Source: CAVVAL01 sp963742725 (GTDB taxonomy: Bacteria > Actinomycetota > Actinomycetes > Mycobacteriales > Cryptosporangiaceae). Taken from it: a stretch of DNA of 64,000 bases. The notes beneath the pieces were generated by a model that did no database searches, was not told the DNA's origin, and was given only the letters and a program-made list of their open reading frames with translations. Made by a program: the position numbers and the translations under genes. Location: NCBI GenBank assembly GCA_963742725.1, contig CAVUMX010000003.1:2518452-2582451 (forward strand), written 5' to 3'. Below are positions 42,127 through 50,837 of this stretch, piece by piece (within the stretch, counting starts at the first letter, position 1; the number at the start of each line of letters is the position of its first letter).

Positions 42127-42444
42127 GCTGGGATCATTGCGCTGGGCCACATCGCCGAACACACCACCGCGTGGTGGATGATCCTCGGTCTGTCGGTGGC
42201 CACCGACCTGTTGTTCCTGCCGTTCCTGTGGGCGCTGTACCTCGTGTTGAGGAGCGTGAACCGGACCGCGATGACGGCCGGGACCTGCCTGATCGGGTTG
42301 TTCGTCCTCCTGGACCTGACCGTGACCTTGCCGGACTACTCCGCACTGATCTCGCTCGCCGACAACTACGCGGCAGCCGGCGACGATACCCAGCGAACGG
42401 TCCTGCTCGGCGCGGCCACCTACGCGGTCGAGGTGCTGTCAAGC
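42127..42444 (+). pseudogene. Truncated multi-pass membrane protein
   Basis: Gene-like membrane sequence H-I-A-E-H-T-T-A-W-W-M-I-L-G-L-S-V-A-T-D with L-P-F-L-W-A-L-Y-L-V-L-R and a third helix, ending abruptly at Y-A-V-E-V-L-S-S. Immediately after, the frame becomes meaningless and runs into the TfoX start region. No signal or start context lies at the 5' end, which begins just past the inverted repeat at 42043. Both ends appear lost (DUF4386-like family suspected). Confidence 0.6.
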
Positions 42445-42509
42445 TCGTGCGCCCGGCGGCCTGACGCCCTCTCATTGAGCGCCGAGGGGGCATCAGCGAG
42501 ACTGTCAGG

Positions 42510-42842
42510 ATGGCGTACGACATCGAGCTCGCCGATCGCATCCGCACCGTGGTGCAGGCCGAGCCCGGCCTGACCGAGCAGCGGATGTTCGGCGGCCTCG
42601 CGTTCCTCATCCAGGGCAACATGGCCGTCGCGGCCAGCGGCCAGGGCGGCCTGCTGCTGCGCATCGACCCGGCCGACGCCGGTTCGCTGATCCGCGAGCC
42701 GCACGTGCGCCGCTTCGAGATGCGCGGCCGCGAGATGGACGGCTGGCTCCGGGTCGATACCGAGGCCGTCGAAACCGACGACGCCTTGCAAGGATGGGTG
42801 AGCCACGGCGTCACCTACGCGCGTTCCCTGCCCCCCAAGTAG
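42510..42842 (+). CDS. TfoX N-terminal domain protein
   Basis: 110 residues. M-A-Y-D-I-E-L-A-D-R-I-R, then the signature Q-R-M-F-G-G-L-A-F-L-I-Q-G-N-M and the C-terminal W-V-S-H-G-V-T-Y-A-R-S-L-P-P-K. TfoX_N is a small fold related to the competence regulator Sxy; stand-alone members in actinomycetes have no defined role. Cytoplasmic, monocistronic, no strong ribosome site. Confidence 0.9.
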   Translation: MAYDIELADRIRTVVQAEPGLTEQRMFGGLAFLIQGNMAVAASGQGGLLLRIDPADAGSLIREPHVRRFEMRGREMDGWLRVDTEAVETDDALQGWVSHGVTYARSLPPK

Positions 42843-43187
42843 CCATCGTCGGGGCGCTTCGAATGCGTTTCGAGCAGGCCTGCTGTGACCGCTCCCCGGT
42901 GTCGCACTCGCTGCTCGGGTCGACGGGCGCTAGTATTGGTTCAGCACCGATCCAGGCAACGTCTTGGGCGGGTCGGTGCCGTGGCCGCAGTCTGATGGCC
43001 GCAGGTTCCCACCGTGGCGATCTGTCCGATCCCCACGCGTCGATCTCTCGCAGATCCGTGGGGCCGAGTCGCGTCCCGGAGTGGCAGCCATCTGCTCCCA
43101 CTCCGTTCGACGCCACCGCCCGACCGCGGGACTGCGTGCGGCAGCCCCGCAGCGGCACCAGTGCCGTGCATTTCAGAGGAGGACTCT
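42843..43187 (+). promoter_or_regulatory. Promoter and long leader of the SNF2 gene
   Basis: No gene is seen in these 345 bases. A -10-like TAGTAT (42931-42936) would give a leader of about 245 bases. Downstream, CCCCACG (near 43033) can pair with CGTGGGG (near 43057), and other G-C stems are possible. GAGGAGG (43176-43182) is the ribosome site. Promoter assignment is tentative. Confidence 0.35.
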
Positions 43188-45305
43188 TTGGCTCGACGAG
43201 GCCAGAGCAAGACGGGCGCTCGCCATGGCGCCCCGCGGAAGCAGCGACGCGTCCGCGACCCCGACGACCTCATCTCGGTGCTCGCCCGCACCGTCCGGGA
43301 GGTCGAGGCGGCGGTCCACCGCGGCCGCGGAACGCCCGCAGTGCGCACGAAGTTCCAGGCCGTCGCACTGTTGGTCCGCGAGGAGCACGCCCGTGTCCGG
43401 GCGGAGCAAACCAGCGCCGACGCCCGCGCCGAGCAGCTCAAGCGCCTCGACGGGATCGCCACGATCCTCGCGAAGACCGCCGTGCGGGACTCAGCGCTCC
43501 TCGCGCTCCTCGCCGAGGACTCTGTGGTCTCCGACGCCGCCAGGTCGCTCAAGCGAGACATGCTGAAGACCGTCGGCATCGAGCCGACCCCCGATGAGGT
43601 CACGCCGACGGAGCCCGCCGCCGCCACGACCACCGCGCGGCGGGTCGTGCCACAGTCGGTCGTCTCACGACAGCTGGCCAACCCCTTCCTCGCCCCCGAC
43701 TTCGCGTCCGCCCGGCAGAGCACGGCCCGGCCGCACCATCTGGCCGGGTGGGAGCTGCTCGGTCCGCTGCTGAGTTCGTTCGAGCGCGCCGGCAGCGGGG
43801 CCTCGGCGTGCATGGCCCTTCCCGCGCCGTCCTCCCGACACGCGTCGGGTGGCGTAGAGCTGATGCCGCACCAGGCTCACCTGGTCGCCGCGGCCGCGTC
43901 CGGCCACCGGACGTTCCTGCTCGCCGACGAGCCCGGCTTGGGCAAGACGGCTCAGGCGTTGCGCGCCGCGGAGGCGGCGAACGCCTACCCGCTGCTCGTG
44001 GTCGTGCCGAACGTCGTCAAGACCAACTGGGCTCACGAGGCCGGCCTCTGGACACCCCACCGCTCGGCCACCGTGATCCACGGCAACGGTGACACGATCG
44101 ACGGCTTCGCCGACATCGTCATCGTCAACTACGAAGTGCTCGACCGCCACGTGGGTTGGCTCGGCGACTTCGGCTTCCGCGGCATGGTGGTCGACGAGGC
44201 GCACTTCATCAAGAACAAGACCTCCCAGCGCTCGCGGCATGTGCTGGAGCTCTCCGAGCGCATCCGGTCCCGCATAGCTCATCCCCTGCTGATGGCTCTC
44301 ACCGGCACCCCGCTGATCAACGACATCGAGGACTTCAAGGTCATCTGGCAGTTCCTCGGCTGGATCGACGAGACGAAGCCGCTCGCCGAGCTGATGGACG
44401 CGCTCGACGAGACCGGCCTGACGCCCGCCGACGTCGGGTTCTACCCCGCCGCCCGCAGCTGCGTGATCGACCTCGGCATCGTCCGTCGCCGCAAGGTCGA
44501 CGTGGCCGCCGACATCCCCGCACGCCGTATCGCCGACCTGCCCGTCGAGCTCGACGGCAACGCCGGCCGTTCGATCCGGGCGGCCGAGCGTGCCCTCGGA
44601 CGGCGCCTGGTGTCCCGCTACGAGAGCGCCCTCGCGAGTCGACCGTCCGGTCCCGTCGCCGAGGGCATCGACCACGAACTCGTGCACAGGGTGGTCGCGG
44701 CGGAGCTGAAAGCCACGACCAAGGCCGACGAGAACGTGTTCAGCATGGTCCGCCGCATCGGTCAGGCGAAGGCCGGTCTCGCCGCCGACTACGCGGCACA
44801 GCTCGCGCGAAGCGCGGGCAAGGTGGTCTTCTTCGCCAAGCACATCGACGTCATGGACATCGCCGAGGAGACCTTCACCAAGCTGGGGATCCGTTTCTCG
44901 TCGATCCGTGGCGACCAGACGCCCGCGGCGCGGCAGAAGAACATCGATGCCTTCGTGAACGATCCTGACGTCGCCATCGTGGTCTGCTCGCTGACCGCGG
45001 CCGGTGTGGGTCTCAACCTGCAGGTCGCCTCCAACATCGTGCTTGCCGAGCTCTCCTGGACCAACGCGGAGCAGACCCAGGCGATCGACCGAAGCCACCG
45101 CATCGGCCAGACGGAGCCCGTCACGGCGTGGCGCATCATCGCCGCGCAGACCATCGACACCAGGATCGCCGAGCTGATCGACAGCAAGGCGGGGCTCGCC
45201 GGCCGGGCACTCGACGGCTCGGAAGAGGAGGTGTCGTCATCGGCCGACGTGCAGCACGAGGCGCTCGTCGCGTTGTTGACGGACGCGTTGTCGGCATCGC
45301 CGTAG
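43188..45305 (+). CDS. SNF2-family DNA translocase
   Basis: 705 residues from a TTG 5 bases after GAGGAGG; no other start in the frame has a ribosome site. An N-terminal helical domain (1-200) precedes the SNF2 core: D-E-P-G-L-G-K-T (about 246-253), V-V-D-E-A-H (about 334), T-G-T-P-L-I-N, and the C-lobe with G-V-G-L-N-L-Q and D-R-S-H-R-I-G-Q. The motifs fit ATP-driven remodelling of DNA-protein complexes, as in HepA/RapA-like or defence-associated enzymes. There is no methylase or nuclease next to it, so a DISARM- or restriction-type system is not supported. Confidence 0.9.
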   Translation: MARRGQSKTGARHGAPRKQRRVRDPDDLISVLARTVREVEAAVHRGRGTPAVRTKFQAVALLVREEHARVRAEQTSADARAEQLKRLDGIATILAKTAVRDSALLALLAEDSVVSDAARSLKRDMLKTVGIEPTPDEVTPTEPAAATTTARRVVPQSVVSRQLANPFLAPDFASARQSTARPHHLAGWELLGPLLSSFERAGSGASACMALPAPSSRHASGGVELMPHQAHLVAAAASGHRTFLLADEPGLGKTAQALRAAEAANAYPLLVVVPNVVKTNWAHEAGLWTPHRSATVIHGNGDTIDGFADIVIVNYEVLDRHVGWLGDFGFRGMVVDEAHFIKNKTSQRSRHVLELSERIRSRIAHPLLMALTGTPLINDIEDFKVIWQFLGWIDETKPLAELMDALDETGLTPADVGFYPAARSCVIDLGIVRRRKVDVAADIPARRIADLPVELDGNAGRSIRAAERALGRRLVSRYESALASRPSGPVAEGIDHELVHRVVAAELKATTKADENVFSMVRRIGQAKAGLAADYAAQLARSAGKVVFFAKHIDVMDIAEETFTKLGIRFSSIRGDQTPAARQKNIDAFVNDPDVAIVVCSLTAAGVGLNLQVASNIVLAELSWTNAEQTQAIDRSHRIGQTEPVTAWRIIAAQTIDTRIAELIDSKAGLAGRALDGSEEEVSSSADVQHEALVALLTDALSASP

Positions 45306-45446
45306 GCCGCCGCGGGCGCGCGGCCGGCGAACTGGACAGGGCTGCCGGTCACCGTCCCAGCGGGCGGTAGCGGCGGAGTACGACGCCGTTTCCGAATCGG
45401 CGCTCATCGAGCGAACTCGCGGCGAGCGGCGGCCTACGATTCGGCG

Positions 45447-45956
45447 GTGAGTTCCTGGCTGACTGTTCGCCCCGCTCGGGTCGAGGACGTTGCGCAGATG
45501 GCGCGCGTGAATGTGCGGTGCTGGCAGGAGACGTATCGGGGACTCATGTCGGACGCGGTGCTCGACGACCCGGGCTTCCCAGCTGCGCGGGAGCGGTTCT
45601 GGACTGCCGCGCTGACCGACGAGCGCTATCGCGAGAACCGCGCGGCTGTAGCCGAGCGGGATGGCGAGCTGGTCGGGATCGCCATGTCAGGTCCGCCTCT
45701 GGACGCCGGGTCGGCGTGGGCGAGGCAGCTGTATGTGCTCTACGTGAGTGCGGCCGATCACGGCACGGGTGCTGGGCCGGCGCTGCTGGAGGCGGTCGTC
45801 GATCCGGAGGAATCGGTGGCGCTGTGGGTGGCCGACCCGAACCCACGTGCACAGGCGTTCTACCGCAAGCACGGCTTCGTTGCCGACGGGACGGCCCAGG
45901 TCGACGGCGGGGTGCGGGAGATTCGCATGGTCCGCGGCATGCGGCACAGTCGGTGA
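45447..45956 (+). CDS. GNAT-family N-acetyltransferase
   Basis: 169 residues. L-T-V-R-P-A-R-V-E-D-V-A at the start, E-R-D-G-E-L-V-G-I-A in the middle, the acetyl-CoA loop region G-T-G-A-G-P-A-L-L and the closing N-P-R-A-Q-A-F-Y-R-K-H-G-F are standard GNAT features. The GTG start lacks a visible ribosome site. Substrate unknown; cytoplasmic. Confidence 0.9.
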   Translation: MSSWLTVRPARVEDVAQMARVNVRCWQETYRGLMSDAVLDDPGFPAARERFWTAALTDERYRENRAAVAERDGELVGIAMSGPPLDAGSAWARQLYVLYVSAADHGTGAGPALLEAVVDPEESVALWVADPNPRAQAFYRKHGFVADGTAQVDGGVREIRMVRGMRHSR

Positions 45957-46056
45957 ATCCCACCCTGAGCTTCGTCCGTCGACGCCGGGTCTGCTTTGTG
46001 CAGGCATTGCCGGGAGGCGATGCTGGGCGCAGGAGCCGGACGCGTGGAGGTGCGGT

Positions 46057-47082
46057 GTGGCCACAGGGGACGACTGCGAGGCGTTGCGGGACGCTGGGCG
46101 GATCGCCGACGATGTGCTGTTCCCTGCCTCGCTGGCGGTGGATGCGGCCGACGCCGTACCGGCTGGCCACCTCGACCTGCTCGCCGAACGCGGCTTCTAC
46201 GGCCTGGCCGCTCCAACTGAACTGAGCACCCTGGATCTCCCGGACTACCCGGCGGTGCAGCGGGTCGTGGAGATCCTGGCGGGCGGCTGCCTGACTACCG
46301 CGTTCGTGTGGATCCAGCACCACGGCGCGGTCATGGCGGCAGCGGACACGGAGAACGAGGCCCTCCGCGAGCGGTACCTGGTCGCGCTCGCGGCCGGGCG
46401 GACCAGAGCCGGCCTCGCGGTGGGAGCGGCGACCCGGCCGGGCCCGCCGCTGCTGCGTGCCACGGCGGTGGACGGCGGGTGGATCTTCGACGGGACCGCA
46501 CCGTGGGTGAGCGGGTGGGGCATGGTGGACCTGCTCTACACCGCCGGCCGGGACGAGCACGACCGGCTCGTGTTCGCCCTGCTGGACGCCGAGGACGGCA
46601 CGTCGCTCGGCATCGAACCGCTGGACATGGTCGCCGTCCGTGCCAGCCGGACAGTCACGCTGAGTTTCACCGGCCACTTCGTCCCCCACGACCGGGTGAC
46701 CTCGACCGTCGCACACGCCACATATCTAGAGGGTGATGCCGAGTCGGTGCGGTTCACCGGGTCGCTCGCGCTCGGCGTCGCGGGCCGGGCGATCTCCCTG
46801 CTGGCCGAGGACACCGGTGCGCTCGCCGACGCGCTCGCCGGCGCCCGGGACCGGCTGCTGCAGGCCGGACCAGACGACGTTCCCGCCGCCCGGGCGGCCA
46901 CCGCGGAGCTGGCGATGCGGGCAGCGGCCGCGCTGGCGGTCCACACCGGCAGCCGATCCGTCCTCACGGACGCGCACGCCCAGCGCCTCATCCGCGAGGC
47001 AGCGTTCCTCCTGGTCTTCGGCACGCGACCGGCCATCCGCGCCGCACTGCTCGGCCGCTTCACCGGCGGGCCGCCACGGTGA
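46057..47082 (+). CDS. Acyl-CoA dehydrogenase-family flavoprotein
   Basis: 341 residues; GTG after GGAGG. The N-terminal helical part (L-D-L-L-A-E-R-G-F-Y-G-L), F-V-W-I-Q-H-H, the middle beta domain (G-W-I-F-D-G-T-A-P-W-V-S-G-W-G) and C-terminal helices match ACAD-like enzymes. It is shorter than the usual 380 residues, mainly in the C-terminal domain, so oxidase or hydroxylase activity on a non-CoA substrate is also possible. No beta-oxidation partners lie nearby. Confidence 0.85.
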   Translation: MATGDDCEALRDAGRIADDVLFPASLAVDAADAVPAGHLDLLAERGFYGLAAPTELSTLDLPDYPAVQRVVEILAGGCLTTAFVWIQHHGAVMAAADTENEALRERYLVALAAGRTRAGLAVGAATRPGPPLLRATAVDGGWIFDGTAPWVSGWGMVDLLYTAGRDEHDRLVFALLDAEDGTSLGIEPLDMVAVRASRTVTLSFTGHFVPHDRVTSTVAHATYLEGDAESVRFTGSLALGVAGRAISLLAEDTGALADALAGARDRLLQAGPDDVPAARAATAELAMRAAAALAVHTGSRSVLTDAHAQRLIREAAFLLVFGTRPAIRAALLGRFTGGPPR

Positions 47083-47214
47083 TGAAGATCGTCCTGGCGG
47101 CGGAACGGAGGCTGGTCGTAGCGGAGGCTGGTGAAGTGTCCAGAACACGTTGTCGCCGTTCGTCCTTAGAGTGAAGGCCGGCGACCGGCGCTGGCCCGCA
47201 CCCGAGGAGCAGCT

Positions 47215-47559
47215 ATGCCCACCTACATCGCGCTCACCTACACCCCCGACGTCGACTGGACCCAGCCCGAGCAGGCGGAAGAGATGAAGGAGTACGCCGC
47301 ATTCGCCCAGGCGGCCGCGGCGGTGGTCAAGGGCGGCCACGCGCTCTACCCCACCGCCACAGCCACGACCGTGCGCGTGCCCGACGGCAAGGGCGGGGAG
47401 GCGATCGTCAGCGACGGGCCCTACGCCGAAACCAAGGAGGCGCTCACCGGCTTCTACCTGCTGGACTGCGCCGATCTCGACGAGGCGGTCGCGGTCGCGG
47501 CGGCGCTCCCCGCCGCTTGGAACGGGGCCGTCGAGGTCCGTCCGGTCATCCAGTTCTGA
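47215..47559 (+). CDS. YCII/DGPF-domain protein of ECF42 module 1
   Basis: 114 residues; GAGGAGCAGCT before the ATG. The YCII-related fold carries the S-D-G-P-Y-A-E-T-K-E motif (DGPF variant). DGPF proteins accompany ECF42 sigma factors and are thought to act with them or be their targets. It is followed after 17 bases by an ECF42 gene. A second such pair lies at 52355-54017. Confidence 0.9.
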   Translation: MPTYIALTYTPDVDWTQPEQAEEMKEYAAFAQAAAAVVKGGHALYPTATATTVRVPDGKGGEAIVSDGPYAETKEALTGFYLLDCADLDEAVAVAAALPAAWNGAVEVRPVIQF

Positions 47560-47576
47560 CAGCGGGTCGGGCCACG

Positions 47577-48797
47577 ATGGGCGCCGGTGACGCGGTGGCG
47601 TCGGTGATACGCGAGGAGCGCACCCTCGTGCTGGCCACGCTGATCCGCGTCACCGGCAGTATCGACCTCGCCGAGGACGCCGCCCAGGATGCCGTCGTCC
47701 GCGCGCTGGAGACCTGGCCGCGCGACGGCGTGCCGGACAACCCCCGTGCGTGGCTCCTGGTGACCGCGAAACGGCGCGCGGTCGACCTGCTCCGGCGCGA
47801 GGCACGACGGGCTGGGAAGGAGGCGGAGGCGATGACGTTCCTAGACCCCGGGCCCGAGCCGGCCGAGGTGGTCCGGGACGACCTGCTCCGGCTCGTCTTC
47901 ACCTGCTGCCATCCGTCCCTGGCGCTGGAGGCCCAGGTCGCGCTCGCGCTGCGGACGCTCGGCGGGCTGTCCACGGCGGAAGTCGCGCGCGCCTTGATGG
48001 TGCCCGAGGCCACGATGGCCAAGCGGCTCACCCGTGCCAAGCAGAAGATCGCACAGGCCCGGATCCCGTACCGGGTGCCGGCGGCCGCGGAGCTTCCCGG
48101 CCGGCTGGCCGGTGTCGCTGCCACGGTCTACCTGATCTTCAACGAGGGCTACGCGACCGGCGCCGGCGCGAATCTCGTCCGGGCCGCGTTGACGGCTGAG
48201 GCCGTCCGGCTGGCCAGGCTCCTCGCCCGGCTCATGCCCGACGAACCGACCGTGCTCGGCCTGCTGGCACTGCTTCTGCTCCACGACTCCCGGCGCGAGG
48301 CGCGGGTCGGCGACGGCGGACAGCAGGTGCTGCTGGCCGACCAGGACCGGACGCGGTGGGACGCCACGGCGATCAAGGAGGGCGTCGAGCTGATCGGCAC
48401 GGCGCTGCGGCGAACACCCGACCGACCCGACAGATACGTGGTGCAGGCCGCCATCGCCGCGTGCCACGCGCTCGCGCCCACGTATGCCGACACCGACTGG
48501 GGCGCGGTCGTGTCCTGGTACGACGTGCTGCTCACCGTGCAGAACACGCCCGTCGTCCGGCTCAACCGGGCGGTGGCCGTGGCGGAACGCGACGGCCCCG
48601 CGGCCGGCCTCGGGCTGGTCGAGGAGATCGACGGCCTGGCGGCGTACCCGTGGTGGCACGCCACCCGAGCGGAACTGCTCCACCGGCTGGGCCGCACCGA
48701 CGCCGCGCTCGCCGCCTACCAGCGGGCGCTCACCCTCGCCATGAACGAACCGCAGGTCGAACACCTCCGCCGCCGCGCCGACGAGCTGCTCCGATAG
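47577..48797 (+). CDS. ECF42-type sigma factor with SnoaL/TPR-like C-terminal extension (module 1)
   Basis: 406 residues. Region sigma2 (T-G-S-I-D-L-A-E-D-A-A-Q-D-A) and sigma4 (G-G-L-S-T-A-E-V-A-R-A-L-M-V-P-E-A-T-M-A-K-R) are followed by a 220-residue helical extension with N-E-G-Y-A, typical of the DUF6596 ECF42 group. There is no anti-sigma gene; in this group the extension itself modulates activity. It forms an operon with the YCII gene and is tail-to-tail with the methyltransferase. Confidence 0.92.
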   Translation: MGAGDAVASVIREERTLVLATLIRVTGSIDLAEDAAQDAVVRALETWPRDGVPDNPRAWLLVTAKRRAVDLLRREARRAGKEAEAMTFLDPGPEPAEVVRDDLLRLVFTCCHPSLALEAQVALALRTLGGLSTAEVARALMVPEATMAKRLTRAKQKIAQARIPYRVPAAAELPGRLAGVAATVYLIFNEGYATGAGANLVRAALTAEAVRLARLLARLMPDEPTVLGLLALLLLHDSRREARVGDGGQQVLLADQDRTRWDATAIKEGVELIGTALRRTPDRPDRYVVQAAIAACHALAPTYADTDWGAVVSWYDVLLTVQNTPVVRLNRAVAVAERDGPAAGLGLVEEIDGLAAYPWWHATRAELLHRLGRTDAALAAYQRALTLAMNEPQVEHLRRRADELLR

Positions 48798-48812
48798 TGC
48801 CGGCCGCCGTCA

Positions 48813-49442
48813 TCAGGACGACGCGCCTGTACCCCAGGTGCTCAGGTGCAGCCAGGTGAAGGGTTGGACGCTTCCGGCCGGGGTGCGGTGTTCCTCGCGG
48901 GTACTGCGCAGGACCCGGTAGTCGCTGAACTCGGCGGCGAGGTCCTCCGGCGTGTAGCGGGCGGTGGGCAGGCCGGAGCAGCGGGCAGGACCGTCGCCTG
49001 CGAAGGTGCCGAGAACGATGTGGCCGCCGCGAGCGAGCGCGTGGTGCAGCACGGCGCGGTATCGGTCGCGATCGGCGGCCTCGGCGAGAAAATGGAACAC
49101 CGCGCGGTCGTGCCAGAGCTGGTACCGCCGGGCCGGCCGCCAGGCGAGCACGTCGGCGGTGATCCAGTGCGCCGTCGCTTCTCGGCCGAGGCGATTCTGG
49201 CTGGCGGCGAGGGCGCCGGCGGCGATGTCGAGGACGGTGACGTCGGTATACCCACGGCCAAGGAGATGGTCGACGAGGACACCGCCGCCGCCGCCGATGT
49301 CGATCACCGGCTCGTCCAGCAGTGTTCCGGCGTCCGCGATGAGTTCGAGCGAGTAGCTGGGGTTCGCCTGGTACCAGCTGACGTCGGTGACGGCCCTGCT
49401 CGCGTAGACGCCGTCCCAGTGACCAGCGGCCGCGGTGCTCAT
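48813..49442 (-). CDS. SAM-dependent methyltransferase, class I
   Basis: 209 residues. The glycine-rich SAM loop V-I-D-I-G-G-G-G-G-V-L, acidic V-T-V-L-D-I-A, and the downstream W-H-D-R-A-V-F-H-F-L place it in the Methyltransf_25-type or thiopurine-type group. ATG at 49442 chosen; the frame extends upstream but loses homology. Divergent from SRPBCC. Confidence 0.9.
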   Translation of the reverse strand: MSTAAAGHWDGVYASRAVTDVSWYQANPSYSLELIADAGTLLDEPVIDIGGGGGVLVDHLLGRGYTDVTVLDIAAGALAASQNRLGREATAHWITADVLAWRPARRYQLWHDRAVFHFLAEAADRDRYRAVLHHALARGGHIVLGTFAGDGPARCSGLPTARYTPEDLAAEFSDYRVLRSTREEHRTPAGSVQPFTWLHLSTWGTGASS

Positions 49443-49569
49443 GCCGTCCAGCCTGTCACGTTGCCACCTTGTCGCCGCGATACAGGTCGGAACGACGGAC
49501 GCCGCCGAACCGTGACCTGTCGGCGCGCCATCGGCGTGCGGGCCCGGTGGAGCAGTGGACAATGGGCGC

Positions 49570-50010
49570 ATGGCAGTCGACGTGGTCACCGAGATCGTCA
49601 TCGACGCCGCACCCGAGCGGGTCGCGGCCTACGCGGGCGACCCGACCAACGCGCCGACCTGGTACGTCAACATCGAGTCGGTCGACTGGCAGACGGCGCC
49701 GCCGGTGGCGGTCGGGTCACGGATGAGCTTCGTCGCCCGGTTCCTCGGCCGCCGCCTCGCCTACACCTACGAGGTGGTCGAACTGGTACCCGGCGAGCGG
49801 CTGGTCATGCGGACGGCCGAGGGGCCGTTCCCGATGGAAACGACCTACACCTGGCAGCCTCACGGCGACGACGCCACCAGGATGACGCTGCGCAACCGCG
49901 GAGAGCCGTCCGGCTTCGCGAAGATCGCCGCCCCGGTCATGGCCGCCGCCATGCGCCGCGCGAACACCCAGGACCTCGCCGCCCTGAAACAGCTCCTCGA
50001 ACGAGGATGA
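49570..50010 (+). CDS. SRPBCC-family protein
   Basis: 146 residues with the START-like layout: V-T-E-I-V-I-D-A-A-P-E-R-V-A-A-Y, Y-T-Y-E-V-V-E-L-V-P-G-E-R-L-V, then an amphipathic C-terminal helix. Such proteins bind small hydrophobic molecules or act as cyclases. Its stop overlaps the AraC start (ATGA), so they are one unit. Confidence 0.88.
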   Translation: MAVDVVTEIVIDAAPERVAAYAGDPTNAPTWYVNIESVDWQTAPPVAVGSRMSFVARFLGRRLAYTYEVVELVPGERLVMRTAEGPFPMETTYTWQPHGDDATRMTLRNRGEPSGFAKIAAPVMAAAMRRANTQDLAALKQLLERG

Positions 50011-50837
50011 ACGGTCTTCGCGGTTCTGGTTACCGGCTGGGGCTGTTCCGGTGCCCGCCCGGCGATCCGCGATGGACGCAGGAGAACTGGATCGGCGCCG
50101 AGGCACACGTGGTCTATCCCGGCACCCCGGTGTGGATCCGACCGGCCGGCGCGGAGCCGCTGCTCGCCACCGCGAACGAGGTGCTGCTGTACCAGCCGGA
50201 CGCCCATTACCGGCGCCGGCTCGCCGCGCCCGACGGTGACCGGTGCCTCTTCGTCGCGGTCGACGCCGAACTCGCCGAGCAGCTACGGATCACACGGTCA
50301 CCCGCCACGGTCAGGCGCCGGGGCGTCGAGGCGCCGATGTATGCGGTCCAGCACCTGCTCACGCGGGCGATCGGACGATCGGATGCGGACACGTTGCTGA
50401 TCGACGAGATGGTCATGGCGCTGCTGGCCACCACGGCACCGCTGTTCGGCCGGGTCGATCCGACCTCCCGTGTGCGCGGCACCGTGGTCGACGGCGTCAA
50501 GAGCCTGCTCGTCGCCGACCTGGCCGAGTCATTCACGCTCGGGCAGATCGCCGCCGCGGTGCACTATTCGCCGTTCCATCTGGCCCGGATGTTCCGGACA
50601 CACACCGGATTCACGATCTCCGGCTACCGGCGGCAGCTGCGACTGCGCCAGTCGCTGGACATGCTGAGCGATCCCCAGGTCCGGATCCTGGACCTGGCGC
50701 TGGCGGCCGGTTTCCACAGCCACAGCCACTACACCCGCTGCTTCCGCGCGGCCTTCGGACTGACGCCCGCCCAGGCCCGGGCGGGAGCCGACGCGCCGAC
50801 CCTGCGCCGGCTGGCGGCTCAGCCGCTCACCACGTAG
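50007..50837 (+). CDS. AraC-family transcriptional activator
   Basis: 276 residues. A cupin-like sensor half (about 1-150) and two C-terminal helix-turn-helices: S-F-T-L-G-Q-I-A-A-A-V-H-Y-S-P-F-H-L-A-R-M-F and the closing Y-T-R-C-F-R-A-A-F-G-L-T-P motif. Translation is coupled to the SRPBCC gene, suggesting that protein handles the ligand or product of the controlled pathway. The 3' end overlaps FG-GAP by 19 bases. Confidence 0.92.
   Translation: MNGLRGSGYRLGLFRCPPGDPRWTQENWIGAEAHVVYPGTPVWIRPAGAEPLLATANEVLLYQPDAHYRRRLAAPDGDRCLFVAVDAELAEQLRITRSPATVRRRGVEAPMYAVQHLLTRAIGRSDADTLLIDEMVMALLATTAPLFGRVDPTSRVRGTVVDGVKSLLVADLAESFTLGQIAAAVHYSPFHLARMFRTHTGFTISGYRRQLRLRQSLDMLSDPQVRILDLALAAGFHSHSHYTRCFRAAFGLTPAQARAGADAPTLRRLAAQPLTT

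Noticed and set aside
43188..47082. SNF2 helicase plus neighbours as a DISARM- or restriction-type defence island
   Set aside because: No methyltransferase, nuclease, PLD or DUF1998 gene adjoins it; the neighbours are GNAT and an acyl-CoA dehydrogenase.
47083..47214. ECF42 target promoter upstream of the YCII genes
   Set aside because: The two upstream regions (also 52240-52340) share no convincing -35/-10 pair that I could align by eye.
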